Of a stretch of 64,000 nucleotides of DNA, positions 45,101 to 59,275 are shown piece by piece. Below the pieces are notes generated by a model. That model was not told where the DNA came from. It searched no databases and worked only from the letters and a program-made list of their open reading frames with translations. The stretch comes from Druceiella hillmani. Lineage: Eukaryota; Arthropoda; Insecta; Lepidoptera; Hepialidae. Numbering within the stretch: position 1 is the stretch's first letter; the number at the start of each line of letters is the position of its first letter. The translations under genes were made by a program, and so were the position numbers. The stretch is from the NCBI GenBank assembly GCA_039881145.1, contig JAYKKI010000037.1:18788501-18852500 (forward strand). Direction: 5' to 3'.

Positions 45101-47290
45101 ATGAAATTCACATCTGAAAACATTTCCACCAAGTTTTCTGTTTTTAATGAAAACGCATTTGATGTGCGCAACAAATAAGCATAGGTAGCTTATTTGTTCT
45201 ATGGAGGACGAACAAGTTGAGCAATTTCAGATTTGAGCAATATTTTATTCCTGAAAGTCAAGTTTTAAGTATTTTATTACCGGACCGGCCGTCGTTAAAT
45301 GTTAGGAGAGAAGCTTTAAAAATATCGCTGTCGGTCTAGTGTATGGGTTTTTGCGAATCTGAGTAAAATATTTTAACGTAAAAGAAACTGGTAAGTTCAG
45401 TAATAATCACGTGGAAAAATTCAGATAATATTGAAATATTTCCTTATTAGACTATTCCTATAAATAAATCCTCCTTCAAATACCTATCCTTCTAGCTAAA
45501 TGATAATCAGCATCTATAATTTTCCCGCTCAAGTAGAAGCTCTAAATTCTACGTGGCTAACAAAATATTAGACCATTTTTATACTGATATTTGCTTGTAA
45601 GAATATCTGCGGCTTTACTCGCGTTGTAGTCCCATATTTTTTGATGGAGAATTAAAACATCCAACGCTTATAACACAAATTAAAATAAAAACACTCGTTT
45701 ATGTTGCATATCTGGCGTTTAAAAATATCACGTCGATCCGTTGTTCTATTTTGATTATTCCGTTTGTGCATTTCTGGTTTCAAATAAGACGATCATAAGA
45801 TAATCTCTTTGAGTAATTTTTTAGTTTTAAATAATAATTTTCCTAATGAAATGTGATTTCTTACGAGAAAAGTAGCCTATATCCTTCGTTATTTAATTTA
45901 TATAAATTTTCTTTCAAATAAACATTTTCTCAAAGTAATAGGATTATTCGGAATACAATTAGCCTATACGTTATTTCCCGAACCGCAAAATATACCTGTG
46001 CAAAAGTTCACGTTGGTTCGTTTCGCTGTTGCGAATTGAAAGAAATAAACGTACACTTTCTCATTTATAATATTGGCTCTATCGATGATCTTTAGGTTTA
46101 GAATTAATGCTTCCTTGGCACATTTTAAAATTATTGTGTCAACTTTCCAGTCAGGTCTTATTGCTTCGATTGCTACAGACAAGCTTAGTGATAAAATACG
46201 TCTGGCGATTAATAATTAATACTTAAATCAACTTTCGACCTTCGATTTCGTGGTCTTTTACCTTTAATATATTGCAAATATGTAAGAATTTATTTAAATC
46301 TTGCCTTTTTAAGCGATCTGTCAAAACGTCAAAATGAAAATAAAGTGTCTTTGTGACTGTTATCTAGTTAATTTTTGATTCCAATGTTATTGTTGATAGC
46401 CATTGATACGATGTCCCGATATGACTAATAAAATTAAATTATGAAACTCATTAAAAATCTCGTCAAAATCAGGTCCACTGACAAAACTCAATAACTCTTA
46501 CTGTATTTAGTCAGTAGGCTCTGTAAGGCTCGTTAAAATCTTAATGAGCTTTACAGCGAAACTGTAAGACTTGTCGGAACCGAAATTAACAGTCTTAAAT
46601 AAAATAAGTTTTTCATGTTTTTAACATGGTATATTTTCTAAAATGTTTTCAAATATATATGTCAGCTTTATTGTACTTTATAAAAATATATTTCATGTTA
46701 TGAAATGAAATAACATGTCTTCAAATTGTGCACTCGTCATATTTTCTGCTTGAAAAAATATAACAAAGTTTTGAAAAATAACGCAACTCGACGGACATGA
46801 TGGTAATATAATTCCTTTTTTGTCTTCCTTTTCAACAGTTTTAAATATTATCCGTGCTATTTTCAGTAATCAGAGATAAATTAAAATAAGACTGGGTACC
46901 AAATTTCAACGAAGTTAATTTAAAATTTTCCAGTACGCAAAGTTTAAGACTACTTTTTGGAAATGTGCAATCATACTTCATATTCTTGAATTTTATATTT
47001 CTTTCCACAAAAACTCATTTATTGCGTATTATCCGACTATGCTGAATGCCAAGCCTGTTTTGTATAGTTAATCGTCAATAGATAATCGGAAAAGTCAGAC
47101 GATCGTTAAAAGATTGTCAGAAAGAAATTTCCCATTTTAATGAAAATATCACAATATACGCTTGGCAATATTAAAATATTTTAAATAACGAAGTTCCACA
47201 TCTTGTATACTGGGTATTCTTAAACTCTTGCATCAGCTACATATTGCCAATAATGATGCTTGTTGACTTTCTTGCAATTTCTTTTAAAAT
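45100..47290. other. Non-coding interval, nothing firm recognised
   Basis: 'ctgcggctttactcgcgttg' near 45608 weakly resembles the insect repeat motif at 663. The minus frame 46182-45964 shows no recognisable motif. Confidence 0.45.
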
Positions 47291-47295
47291 CATTT

Positions 47296-47400
47296 TATTT
47301 ATTGATTTATTATTGACGTACTTTCACGTATACAGTTGATACATATGGTACACTTATTGCCACGAGAGCATTTTCAAGACGTATAAGCAAACATTGTACC
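47296..47400 (-). repeat. SINE family 1 fragment, tRNA head lost
   Basis: 'ttatttattgatttattatt', 'gttgatacatatggtacact' and 'tattgccacgagagca' align with the tail half of the copies at 11900-12099 and 63167-63374. Similarity stops near 47376-47400, before the tRNA-like promoter. Confidence 0.6.
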
Positions 47401-49735
47401 TCGGCTTATGCCTTTTCCGAAAAGCACTCGGTCGGTTTTTATTAGATTGATTAACTAAATTTTAATTTAACATGACGGATTGATATTATTTTGTTACCTT
47501 ACGAATTAAATTCCAGAGAAAAAATGTGCCAATTATTTACATTAAAATATTAATAAATATTTTTAATTTATGGAGGATAGTACTAGAAGCACTAATGTAT
47601 AGTACATGTATATGTATAGTAATGAAAACCTTAAAATAAATATTTATGCCCATATAAAACAAATGTTGCACCTATATATATTGGAATAAAAAGTATTTAT
47701 ATATCATGTAAATACTTTTTATTTCAATTAATTTATTAAACATTCAATTCATTTACTTTCCCCGAAGTTTTATTAGCATTCGTAACCACAAAGTTAGGAA
47801 AACAAAACGAAGCTTTGCTTCTTGATATAATGTGTTCATAATAAAATGTGTTCATTACTAAAATATCTGAATGTTTAGGTATTTTAGTAACAGACATATT
47901 TTGGCTGCACACAAGCAACAGCGTCTTAACAATGACAATTTTTGATGACCCTAGAAGATATGTGTTTGTCACAAACGTTGTAAACTATGTTGCATATATT
48001 TTACATATTTCCAATATTACGTAAATGCAAACCAATTTATCAAAAGTAAACTGAACCTATATTAAAGCAACCTGAAACTTTTCACGTTCTGTTCAGATTT
48101 CATAAAAATATTGTTTCTTATTCATATATTTTAGAGATATTCAAGTATTAATAACGATACTTTAGTCAAGAATAGCAAGAAATAGCTTAACGACTTGGCA
48201 TAAATATTCACATTACCATACATAGGAGAGCTTTTTTATATTTAAGACAAGTAATTAAACTTTGATTTTATAATACAAAATATTAAAAGAAATTTTGTCT
48301 GAACAAGCTGGTCAAATGGAAAAACATTTTAATGTTCACACCAATATTAGATTAGTTGAATTTAATTTAAAAATGGTAAAATGCACGGAAAATAGAAACA
48401 TTTACTTTTTTCCTTGTTACACTTTTTAATTTAATCCCCCATAAAATACTTAACAGTTAACAATATAGCGTACTTATAACATACTTAAAAAAATATTACT
48501 TATAAAAAGGCAGTCAGCGATTAAATTAATAATAGGTAATTTTTTTGATGTAATAGTTATTTACGGCAAAAGTACACCATGATAAAAACCTTGCTATAAC
48601 TAACCCAAATAAGACATTAATATCATTCAATTTATAAAAATAACAAAATATGTTTGACTTCTCTCTGCAATGGATCGATTTTGATATTGTGTGAGCATAT
48701 CTTTTACATCTTATGTGAAGGTGCAAGTTGACAATAAGAATAAAAAAAGTAAACAGTCTGTCTCGTAATACATTGGAACATTCAAAATAATTTCTTTATC
48801 CTCTTAAAAGTTTATCATCTTGTGAGAAGTCTTCATTACGTGGAAGGGGTTATTTTGTAAGTTCCTATACATTGAGTAATAATTATTCAAGTTAGTTCTA
48901 AATTATATAATTGAGCATTTAGGTTAGCACCATCAAAAATTCACAAAACGGTTTATTTAGCTCAAGTCAAAAATTCAATTACTTCTGCGTAGACAGTCCG
49001 TTTCGGATTTCAATTTCGGCTGCATGAATATTTAGAAAACTTGGGAAAAACATTTGGAACGGAAAACTCACGTTTTTTTTAAATATATATTATTTATTAT
49101 TATTTTTATGCTGAAAGTAATCAAAATTATATTAGAATAGATGTACTTTTTTCCATTATTTAGTATATTTTTATTTTAGATGTCATATATTTTACGAGAA
49201 AAAAAACGCATGTATTCTGTGGAACATAAGCAATAACAGAGGCTTTTTGTGTATAATTATATCATTACGCGTATATGTTACTAGTACAGAACTACAAATA
49301 ATACTAATAAACTATTTAGTACTCTTTTCACATAATAAATCAGAAATAAAGTACAAAGGATAAAATAAATAAAATTATTATACGATTTACATTAGTTGTT
49401 TCCAAACAATGCAACGGAAAATCAATTAGGTCATGACTCTTAATAAATTGAAGAATCGATTATAAATAAAATTCACAGGCCTGCAAATTTGATCTTTTTT
49501 TCCTAAGATTTGTTGATTGATTTTGGAATATTTTTAGGCGCTAATTACGAATGTGTAATCAATTTTTCTTCAAGACATTCAGATTTTTCAGAAAAGGGAT
49601 TATGAAAAATAAACAAAAAAATACACCTTCATGTAGGAAAAATTGTATATTTAAAAAAATACTTATATCTATCAGTTAAGTACAGTTAAAATACATAGGT
49701 GATATATCTCTTAAGATATTTATATAACAAAAGTC
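47401..49735. other. Non-coding interval with small hairpins
   Basis: An 18-bp inverted repeat with one mismatch lies at 47682-47726 (ggaataaaaagtattta), and a smaller one at about 47845-47890 (ttactaaaata / tattttagtaa). No coding sequence was recognised. Confidence 0.6.
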
Positions 49736-49739
49736 TCAG

Positions 49740-51395
49740 TGGTATCTTGCCCTTTTCAGCTCAAAGCTTCAATATAGAGAGTTTTTCTTAAAACCGTTAT
49801 TCGGATTGTCTCGCTTCAGCAATCAACAGTAGTCCGCCAATATATTTCTATTCCAATTTCCCTGATATCTACATTCTATTTCTTTCGAGTCTTGATGAAA
49901 TCTTTCACCTTAGGTTTTCCGGAAAGTAGTCAATGTTCGAACTGAAGAAGTGAATCTTAATGCTCCTTGAATATCCCATTTTACCAAAATTGTCTATCAT
50001 TTTAGCCACAATTTCTTTATATTCAGAACTTTTGTTGTTGCCTAGAAAGTTCTTAATCACTTCCTTATTAGAAGTCCATGCTAGTAACTCGGTTTCAATG
50101 AGTTTTCTATCAAATTCTGTATCCTCATCAATTTTCTTATATCGGGGCCGACAAAAATATATTCTTTTAATTTGGCATCTGATAACGATGCGAATATATT
50201 TTTTAGATATTTGAAATCTTCTTTTTCTTTGTCCATAACCTTCACAAACTGTTTTATTATGCCCAGTTATAAGTGCATAGGAGGCAGTAAAATTTTATCT
50301 AGAGAAACCAAATTTTCTCGAATTACATTTTTAGTTCCAGTTATTAGTTTAGTTCTAGAAGGCCATTCTTTTCGAGTCCGATTTTGTCCTCCATTTTGAC
50401 TATCGTATTCGCAGAGGAAGCATGGGTAATTGGTATAGCCACCTTGTTGTCCAAGTAGTATACTTATAACTTTCAAATCACCGCACGCGACCCATACGTG
50501 CTGTTCGTTATTTATTTTAGTCAAAACATTCTGCAAATTTTCGTAGTATTCTTTTCAATGTACAGAATGTGCTACGGGCAATGAAGCATACTGGTTACCA
50601 TTATTGAAAATAACTGCTCTCAATCTTCTTTTTGAAGAATTGACGAACAATCTCCGTGCATTTGCATCGTAGTTAACGTCAAACATGTTCACCAAACCAA
50701 GAATGTCTTTGCAATAAACTAAATCTCCATCTTCAGCAAAAAACGGAATAAAATCTCTTTCTCTCTTACGGTACCATAAGAATGAGGTATCAGAAGCAAA
50801 AATGTTTCTTTCTTGCAACCTTGAACCAAGGAGCTCATCTGCATCTTCAGGTAGATTTAGATCTCTAGTTAAGTCGTTTAATTCTGTCTGGTTTAATAAC
50901 TTCGGCTCAAGATCAGGTTCAAAGTCAGATCAAACTGGGATAGATCTTCCGCATCACTGCTCGATACTGATTTTGAATAAGGGGATAGTGGCTGTGCAGA
51001 TTCCGGATCAAGAAACACTACAAGCGTTACGGATTGCATGTTTGGGTAGCTTATTTGCTTTTTGGTTTTTGATCTGTGACCAGCCACACCATAGCAACAA
51101 AAGTAACAATCTGTCGCATGATCCTGAGGTTCTCTCCAAATCATGGGTGTCTTTATTGCGAAGGTATTATTTTGCCCTTTCGACCACTTGCAAAGTTCGA
51201 GAACGCACGTTGCTCAAACGTCGTGAGGTGTCCACAACTTGTCGTGATTACTGATGGGTTGTTGCAAACATTTTTTTACAAAGTCTGTAATAGTCCTCTG
51301 TTGTTTTGTCAACATAAATTTCCCACAAATGTAACAAAACTTTCCGGTGACGTTAAAGAACTTCGCGACGATATTTTTAAATTAACGTATTAAAT
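49740..51395 (-). pseudogene. Decayed copy of a multicopy insect gene family of unknown function
   Basis: Reading the minus strand from 51395: a C-x2-C motif (FCYICGKFMLT), TCVLELCKWSKGQN, then MIWREPQDHATDCYFCCYGV (frame 51144-50893). ERNIFASDTSFLWYRKRE and AVIFNNGNQYASLPVAHSVH follow (50818-50555), then HVWVACGDLKVISILLGQQG with YPCFLCEYDS and WPSRTKLITGTKNV (50536-50267). LGIIKQFVKVMDKEKEDFKY, DAKLKEYIFVGPDIRKL and EVIKNFLGNNKSSEYKEIV come next, with IDYFPENL near 49905 and RYQG-type remnants to about 49750. I know this block order from many uncharacterised, multicopy insect and other invertebrate proteins with paired CxxC motifs, probably transposon-linked, but have no function for it. 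At least six frameshifts or stops break it. Plus-strand frames here are shadows. Confidence 0.75.
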
Positions 51396-51578
51396 TGTAC
51401 AGTGTAACTGATGTAGTTTAAAATTGATTCAAGTATTTATATGTTTTTTCTTATTTCTTACTTTCATTAACTCTTTTCTAATGAATCAAAGTGAGAAAAG
51501 ATTGTAATAGAGATTTAATCACTAATTAGTGGTATTAAATCGAATTGAGCTTTTCTAGTGTGTAAATCATGCATTAAT

Positions 51579-51622
51579 CATGTATCAAGCAGTTAATAAT
51601 CATGTATCAAGCAGTTAATAAT
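51579..51622 (+). repeat. 22-bp exact tandem duplication
   Basis: 'catgtatcaagcagttaata' plus 'at' occurs twice head to tail, without mismatch. Confidence 0.95.
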
Positions 51623-51624
51623 TA

Positions 51625-54600
51625 ACAAATTATGAAGTAGAATGCATTCTATTGTACTAATAGAAACCATTTACATAAGATTTAAGCCCTTAGATCTCTT
51701 TTCATTGTGTGTTATCGAGCTTGAGAGCGAACGCGCAGAGTAATTTTGTGCAAAATCAATATTGCAATATATAAACAAAACGTGATGTGTTAGGTATTTT
51801 TCATTACTTTTCCCGTAATCAACGCCACTAAAACTACCGGATACCATATTCAAACTTTAGAGAGGAAACCATTGTAGAACAGTTTAATCCACTTAATTAG
51901 GTTTCCGCCCACAAGTAAATTTCTTCCTGAATTATTGCATGTAATTTATCACGAAGCTGAATTGATTAAATATAGTTTGGGTCTGATTTGTCTTTAAATT
52001 ATTTCGTAGGAAAATAATAATATTTTTTATAACTCATTACACGAAACATTTTTACTTTTCTTAAATACTATTTACAAACAAATTATCTCTTATCTCTGTT
52101 TTATTTGCAATGATTTTGTAATTGTTTTTATTTTTGTTCCTTATCATAAAAAACATATCTCACCGTAGTATAGTATTGATTTTACCACTATTCTCAAATT
52201 CTATTTAAATTTTGTTTATTTGAGGATTCTTATGATAATGACCGCTTGCCTAACCGTATTTTTAGGAGTAATATGGTATTGTAGGAGGTAATCGTCATCT
52301 AAAGTGGTTGATACTAAGGATCGGAGGAGAAGTAACACAATGTCTTCCTATCTATTGTGTTTATGAGACTATACTTATCGTATTTGGAAGCAGAATAGGA
52401 GGATTTTAAGAAGCTTTCCATATCCGTAAATATTAGTGACATAGGGTACACAATGTTGATTGAAAGTGAAAATAATCAAATATTAAGCATGAATAAAATT
52501 TATAGATATATTTATATACCGCCTTCCGTAGTTCATCACATACTACGAAGGTTAGACATCCATTCATATCATATTAAATTTATACAGACTTTATTGTTAT
52601 ACAATTTTGCAAATTGGGTGTAATTTAGTTGAAAGTTATGAAAGACACAAAACTTCTTTGACAACGTGGTGTGAAATAGTGAATCAAAATTTACGTGTTT
52701 TAATATTTAACGTATATCATACACATTATTAGTATATCGTAAATATTCATTACACACGGAGAATTTAGTTTACGATGTAAGTTTTCGGTGAGTTGTTAAG
52801 ATTACTTAGGAACAGAGCTCTCTCGAGCTCTCATCAAATTTAACGAATTCTGCACGCAGCCGCAGGATATCATTGTACACAGAGCATAAAGCAAAGCTTG
52901 AATCAAAATTTTCTGCATTGATGGATTAGTCTTGATTACACCGACAATTAGCCAGGGCATCCCTGTATTTAAGTCCAATTTATTTTTTTTATTTTAAACT
53001 ATTTTAAAGGTATGGGGTCTATAGAACCTATACAGGAAAAACACGTCCGAACGTAACTTACGAATCAACTACAATTTTTTTCTTCTTTATGTACCATTAA
53101 TTAAAACAGTTTTACAGATAATTTTCATGTTCCTTTTATCGCACTTTTCTATGGAATGAATCTTGGAATTTGGTCACGTTTTCCCAGAATTACATATTCT
53201 AAAAGAAAGGAATTAAATTTCAAAAGTAGCTATTAGTTTTTGCTGAAAAATAACACTCTATTTTAACACCATATTAATAACCTAAATTTTTATGAAATTT
53301 CGTATCTATCAATTCCATGATCTCGACGCAGGATCGATTAAGATAAGTCAAGGTATGAAAAATCGGATATTTTTAAATTTGTAAATAATTTCCAAACTAC
53401 GTAGTTCTGTATTTATCCTCTTTTACTTTAAAATGATTCCTTAGAATTTCCTCGGCTCATAACTTTTGGCTGGGCGACTAATAGAGAGACAACCAATAAT
53501 ATATGCACACCAGTTTCAAGACACTAAACTAATTTGCTTGTAACATTAAGCTACTGGTTTCCTGCACACACTCACATTTTAGATCTGTTCAGACAATTTT
53601 TAACAGAAGAAAATTAAATTATATAAGTGCAGAAATTAGTTCACTAATGAATTGAATAAAATATTTCATGGGTATCCCTGAATTATACAAATTACGAATA
53701 GTATCACATCACCCGTCAAATTTGTATATATGAATGGATTCATTGTGGTTCCACAGAGATGAATGTGCAATGACATTTATTATCTATCCTTTCATTACAC
53801 ACTCCTTCATTGATTGATTGATATTTTGTGTTAATTGTAAAATGGCACACTAAGTCGATACATATGCACCGCAAGATACAGTACGTTATTAAATAAATTT
53901 TTATACGACGAATTAATTTTAACAGTACGTTAGTAAATCATTTGTAACATGAAGAATTAATTGTTATTACAGTTTAACGTAGTTTACCCTAAGAGATCAA
54001 AAATACTTTTCGACCTTTAAAAACAAAACAAATTAATAAACGAATTTCCTACATGTATTTTTAAAAACTCATTTTAGTTGCTTTTTAAATTTTGAGCATT
54101 GTACTAAATTTATAAAACAAAAATTGGTTCTTTAAGGGGATTTATCTCGTCTTGATCTTCTTGAGGGTTGTTTTAATAAAATGAGAATAATTTTTGAAAT
54201 TTGGGCATCCGTAATTTTTTCGGTTCAAGTAAATACGACCATGTTTACTAAGACTTTAATACATATTTACAATAAATATCTGCATTTAACAACAATTAGT
54301 TCTAATAGTTTGAATAATTCAAATAGTGTGAGTTATCTCAGAAACTGATTCAATGTTTTTTTTCTCACAAAAATTTCTTTTGACAATCCAACTAATAGAC
54401 CATTGAATGGACAATGTTCCAATTATTATTAGGAATTTATTTCCTCTAAGTTAATTTACTAATTGTCTCAATATGTAATTTCTTATTTATATCGCTGCAG
54501 ACTTCCACACGGGTTACATTTCTTCGCTTCATATAAAATTTTTTTGTTTACCTTAAATTTTATATATTCACATCCATACTGCATAGTCTCAAAACACTGA

Positions 54601-54890
54601 AATATATACAAATAATATTGGGGATAATAAATAAATTAAACATATAGTTTGATAGTTCAATAAAAATTCAAAACAAACTATTTCATTTATCAAAATATTG
54701 TATCTTGGACTATTAATTCACAGAGGTTTAAAATTTCATACAATCCATTAACGTACATTTAGAACTATTCTGCACTGTTAACGACATCTCGTTCACGTGG
54801 ATTTTTTTTAGAAATTATAATATTTCTTGTTCTTTATAAGACTGTGTTCAAATTTTTTAAGTAATTATTTGAAGAAGTAGAAATTTGATT
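51625..54890. other. Non-coding interval, nothing recognised
   Basis: AT-rich, dense stops. 'gattgattgatattttgtgt' to 'cgatacatatgcaccgc' (53812-53872) is faintly like SINE family 1 but too weak to call. Confidence 0.5.
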
Positions 54891-57800
54891 TCCGTGTAAT
54901 AAAGATTGCAGTATTTTAAATATATATACATACGTACATTTTTAAAACCAATTAAAATATCGTTAATTATTTTAAAGACATCTAAAATATCTTTAATTTA
55001 ATATAATTGAAATTAATTTGCATTCAATATTATGTTCTTTATTGTCCATGATATTTTCCACTTTCAGACGCCTAGTTGTAACTTATAAGATCTAACACTA
55101 AAAGACGACTAGATATAAAATTAGTAAAAAGTATTTATCGAAAATAAAGTTAAGGTTAAAAAAGATTAAGTGTCAAATGGAACGTTTAAGCTGCTGTTAT
55201 CCATTGCTTGGGTAACTTTATATAGTACTGTGACATTAATTTCATTTACAGATACAGCAATGTTTTTCGCATAAAATAGTAATGAAATATAAATGTAGCA
55301 ATGCACAATAAAATATCCTGTTTACCTACCTTTCACCCACCCAAATCCTACATCGTAGTATCCTTCTCTACAAAATAAAAAAAATATTATTTGTTAAAAT
55401 ATGTATATCAATTAAACGTAAGTAAACGTAAGTGAAAAAACCTTTTGTTTAAAGTTGGTTTACAAATATATTCGTTCCTATTACTAAATATATCAAAGGA
55501 TCACTGACGCTTGTTTTCGTTCCATTGTTAGTACAGAAAAAGTAAATTTAACAAAAATCATTGTTTTGTTTAAAACGCTTTTGCTTATGTGAGATATACG
55601 TATGCCTTTTTTATAATAAGGGCTTTATTCGTTTTTATGTCGTATATCAACTCTTGTTATCCATTTATCATAACAGACGTTAGAGGATCAAACGGAATTA
55701 GGTCAAAAGCATTAATATTCGTAAACCTCCCATGTTAATTTGAAATATTGCCAACACAGAATTATCAACTGTCTCTGTGGTCTGATATGACATATTGTAC
55801 ATTCTTTACGATTATTACATTTCAGATATGAATAAATGTTCTATTATTTAAAGGAGAAGTAATAATGTGCTATTTGTTTAGTAAGGAACATTAAAAACAA
55901 TTTTTAAATGCCAGCACTCCTACAATTTTAATATTTACGAAAGTTAACGATATCAATTATTTTATTTTTTAATAATTAATACGTAATATACACACGTACT
56001 AGTTTTATTTGCAACCTGCGCTATAAATTTTCTAATGTTTGGTTTTAAACTTTGAATTTTCTATTAAAGTAAATGCCATTACAATTTTAATACCAATAAT
56101 CTAATATGGATACAAGAACTAAATCCGTTCGCATAAACGTTTTAATTATCCCATCAAAAGGAAATGAGAAATGAATTTTAACCAGCCGAATATAAGATTT
56201 ATATTATTAACATTTTAAAACGTTGATCAAATGAAAAGTGTTCTCATAAAAGGGATGAAACCTACACAAGTTACAAAGAAGGTAATATTGGCTATTTAGA
56301 ATAATATACTAGTTCTAATAAAGGCAAACAATTTTAAGTTTTGGGTATTGTTCGAAAAATTTAAAATAAAGTAAAAGTGGCTGGTTAGAAAGGATGAAAG
56401 AAAAAAAAAATTATTAACGGATTAAAGACAAAAATAAAGTTTTGAGGCAAATTAGATTTTGTGTACAAAATGAGAAATTAAACCTTCGTGTCAACAAACA
56501 CATCAAGGAATTAATCTACAAGATTAACGTTTTTCTGTTTTTGGTAACAACACGGATTTCATACCGTCTCTTGATCTATTTGCAAGAGCTTCACAGTTCC
56601 TATAGTTTTAGATCTATGTGAATGGAAATTTAAAACGACCTGTTTTATATTAAAATATTTTTTTGAATATTATATTTATTTATGTACGTAACCAAATGCA
56701 CGTAATATTTGGATAGATATTTTAAAACAATATTTCAACTTAATTTACCATTTTCATTTTTATTTCCATGTACGAAATATTAAAATAAAAAATGGTGAGC
56801 AATACATTTTTCATCGTCTTCTACTATTTTGAATCACGGAATTAAAAATCTCATAAAAATATTTGAAGATACTCGAAGGAAAATTATTTTGGTTCATCAA
56901 CTTTAATCATTTCAGAACATATGTTACGTGTGCGTATTCCGATACACAATATTAAAACTTTACTAAGCAATAGTTTCTAATTTTAAAAACTATTATTAAC
57001 TTATTATATTTTTCGTAGACTATGCATTAAAATACAAATTTATATATTTAAATATTAATTCTGAGATTTCCGGAATTTTCGATAGCAATCCCGGTTTCGG
57101 GGTTGGGATTTTATTTGGATCGGAGTTATTAAAAGGAAAAATAATTAATTTATAAATTTTCTCTTAATTACTGAACTTAAACAAAGTCTCACTTATTAAG
57201 CCTATTATTGTTTGGTAAGTTCACAAAATAAATAAACCATAAAAAGTTGCACCTGAGTTTCGAATTGTTGAAAACAATGAATATCATGAGAGAGTAAACA
57301 TTAATCATAGGTACACAGCGATTATAATTTGTTACTTAAGTATATGACATATTCAAATCTCGATAGAACCCAGATCTAATACCGCAAAACGAATTAGACG
57401 GGAATAAATCACCAAAATATATTTTGTGGTGGTCTATTTAATGGTTTACACGGCAATGTTTTATAATTTTTGTTCTAGTTATATTTATGATATATTTTAT
57501 TTTTTGCTTATGTAAGTATCGATCAAAAGGACGTTGCTTGATTGCATTATTGGGCTTCTTTTTCTCTTTCCGGTTATTTATTTTTTTACGCAGTGGAATA
57601 TTTTGTATCTTTTGTATTATCAGTTTTGGTTTTCCAATAGTTTTTTTTTAATAATTTCACTTATATGAAAATTTTTAGTTTCTCAGTAAATAACTTGTTT
57701 AGTTCAGTATTGGGTTGTATTGGTAAATAAATAAGTTCTACGGTAAAGTAAGGTTAACAAGTTGGGTGTTTTAGGGAACATGCGTGTATATCTCTATAAC

Positions 57801-59140
57801 TAGTTATATTTTTTGAGCATATTGGGGGGTTCAGTTAAATTAAAATATATAAGCCATGTATATTTTTAATCATCATTCGAAACTCTTCATTTCGATGCCA
57901 TACTCGATTATTTATGAGTCTTTGATGATTTAGAATAAAAAACACTTGTCAGACTATTCAACATGTCCTCCAACAAATACCATTTGATCTTTTGAAATTT
58001 TAAAGTACTCAGTGTTACTCGCGCCATCAAGACGAAACTAACAACACCATATATTAAAATCCATCTAGCAAGTTGGGCTACAGCCCTTGCTAAAGAAATA
58101 TATTTATATAGTACATATGACATAACCCTTCTTTTGAGGCCGTTGGGTAAAAAATAATGTTTTTGAACCACTCTGGTCTCCTAAAGATTTTTTTTTATTT
58201 TCTTCAATATTAAATATGTATGTTTCATTCTGAAGAGACCAAATTACTAAGTCCTCTTTAAGTTTATCGCGAACTGGTTATTAATATGGTGCCAATTTTT
58301 TTTATACTCCGTAACGAATTCTATAATTGTATACGATGTTTTAAAAATGTCTATGTTATGAATTTGAGACATAATCCGATTAAGTCATGTGTACCCGAGG
58401 TATCAAAGAAATGCGATTCGAGGTAACATCAAATCAAAAAACTAATAGTGTTAAACTACTAAATATATCGCACGAGAATTTGACATCGTCGCCCATTTAT
58501 AAATATTGAATGGAAATTTATTATTGTGACTCCAATAATGAACATAATCTAAGGTTATATTAATTTTCGGCAAAGAGAAAACACTTTGAACCGAAATATA
58601 AAAATTAATAATTTAATCACGAACAAAGTAGAACTTTTTTAAGAATATTTGCGTGGTTATGTTGAAATTAACCAAATAAAAAATGTAACAAAGAAATAAA
58701 ATCCCCGCACTCATCATATTCCATACTCATGAAAGCTTTCCCTTTTAGCAACGGCAAAAGGAAAAGCTTTAAGTTTATTCGATATCGTAAATCAATACTA
58801 TTAACAAACATTTAACCTTAAAATACTTTGCAAATAATAAAAATCCTTGGATAGAGGCACGTCTCATATAATGAGTATCGATTTCATAACTGTTTCATTG
58901 TATTTAACTACAAAAAGTAATTTAAAAATTGGATATATTAAATATGGAAAGAAAATTTAAAATATCAAAAGGATATTAAATATATATACGAGTAGATTTG
59001 TGACGATGGATTATTTCATAATGTAAGTACAATATAAATAACTGTTTCATATCACATTTTTTTACTTAGCAGTACGTTTTGTGGCAACTCAAGGTTTTCA
59101 TTAGGGGAATGAAGCGTGTTGAAGCCCTAAAACTGATACT
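54891..59140. other. Non-coding interval, nothing recognised
   Basis: The minus frame 58171-57908 (87 codons) has no motif I recognise. No repeat family or RNA gene was seen over this long stretch. Confidence 0.5.
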
Positions 59141-59154
59141 TCGACTTGAAGAAA

Positions 59155-59275
59155 CTCAAGTCATTTTGTAGACTTTGCGCAAACTTCTGGAAAGAGCTTC
59201 TTATTCAGTTGAGAGGCGACTTTGGAATCACGTTTAGCTTTATATGGAAAAGAGCGAATATATTGTTCGATAAAA
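59155..59275 (+). repeat. Unnamed dispersed repeat, copy C (partial)
   Basis: 'actttgcgcaaacttctgga', 'cttattcagttgagaggcga' and 'ctttggaatcacgtttagct' parallel 62273-62345 (catttcgcaaagtttctgc, then ttattcagccgggaagcgac). More diverged and shorter than copies A and B. Confidence 0.55.

Noticed and set aside
49960..51393. Plus-strand frames of 75-150 codons
   Set aside because: The minus strand carries the family motifs (MIWREP, LLGQQG); the plus frames are shadows.
53809..53872. Another SINE family 1 copy
   Set aside because: Only the 'cgatacatatg' piece matches; similarity is too weak.
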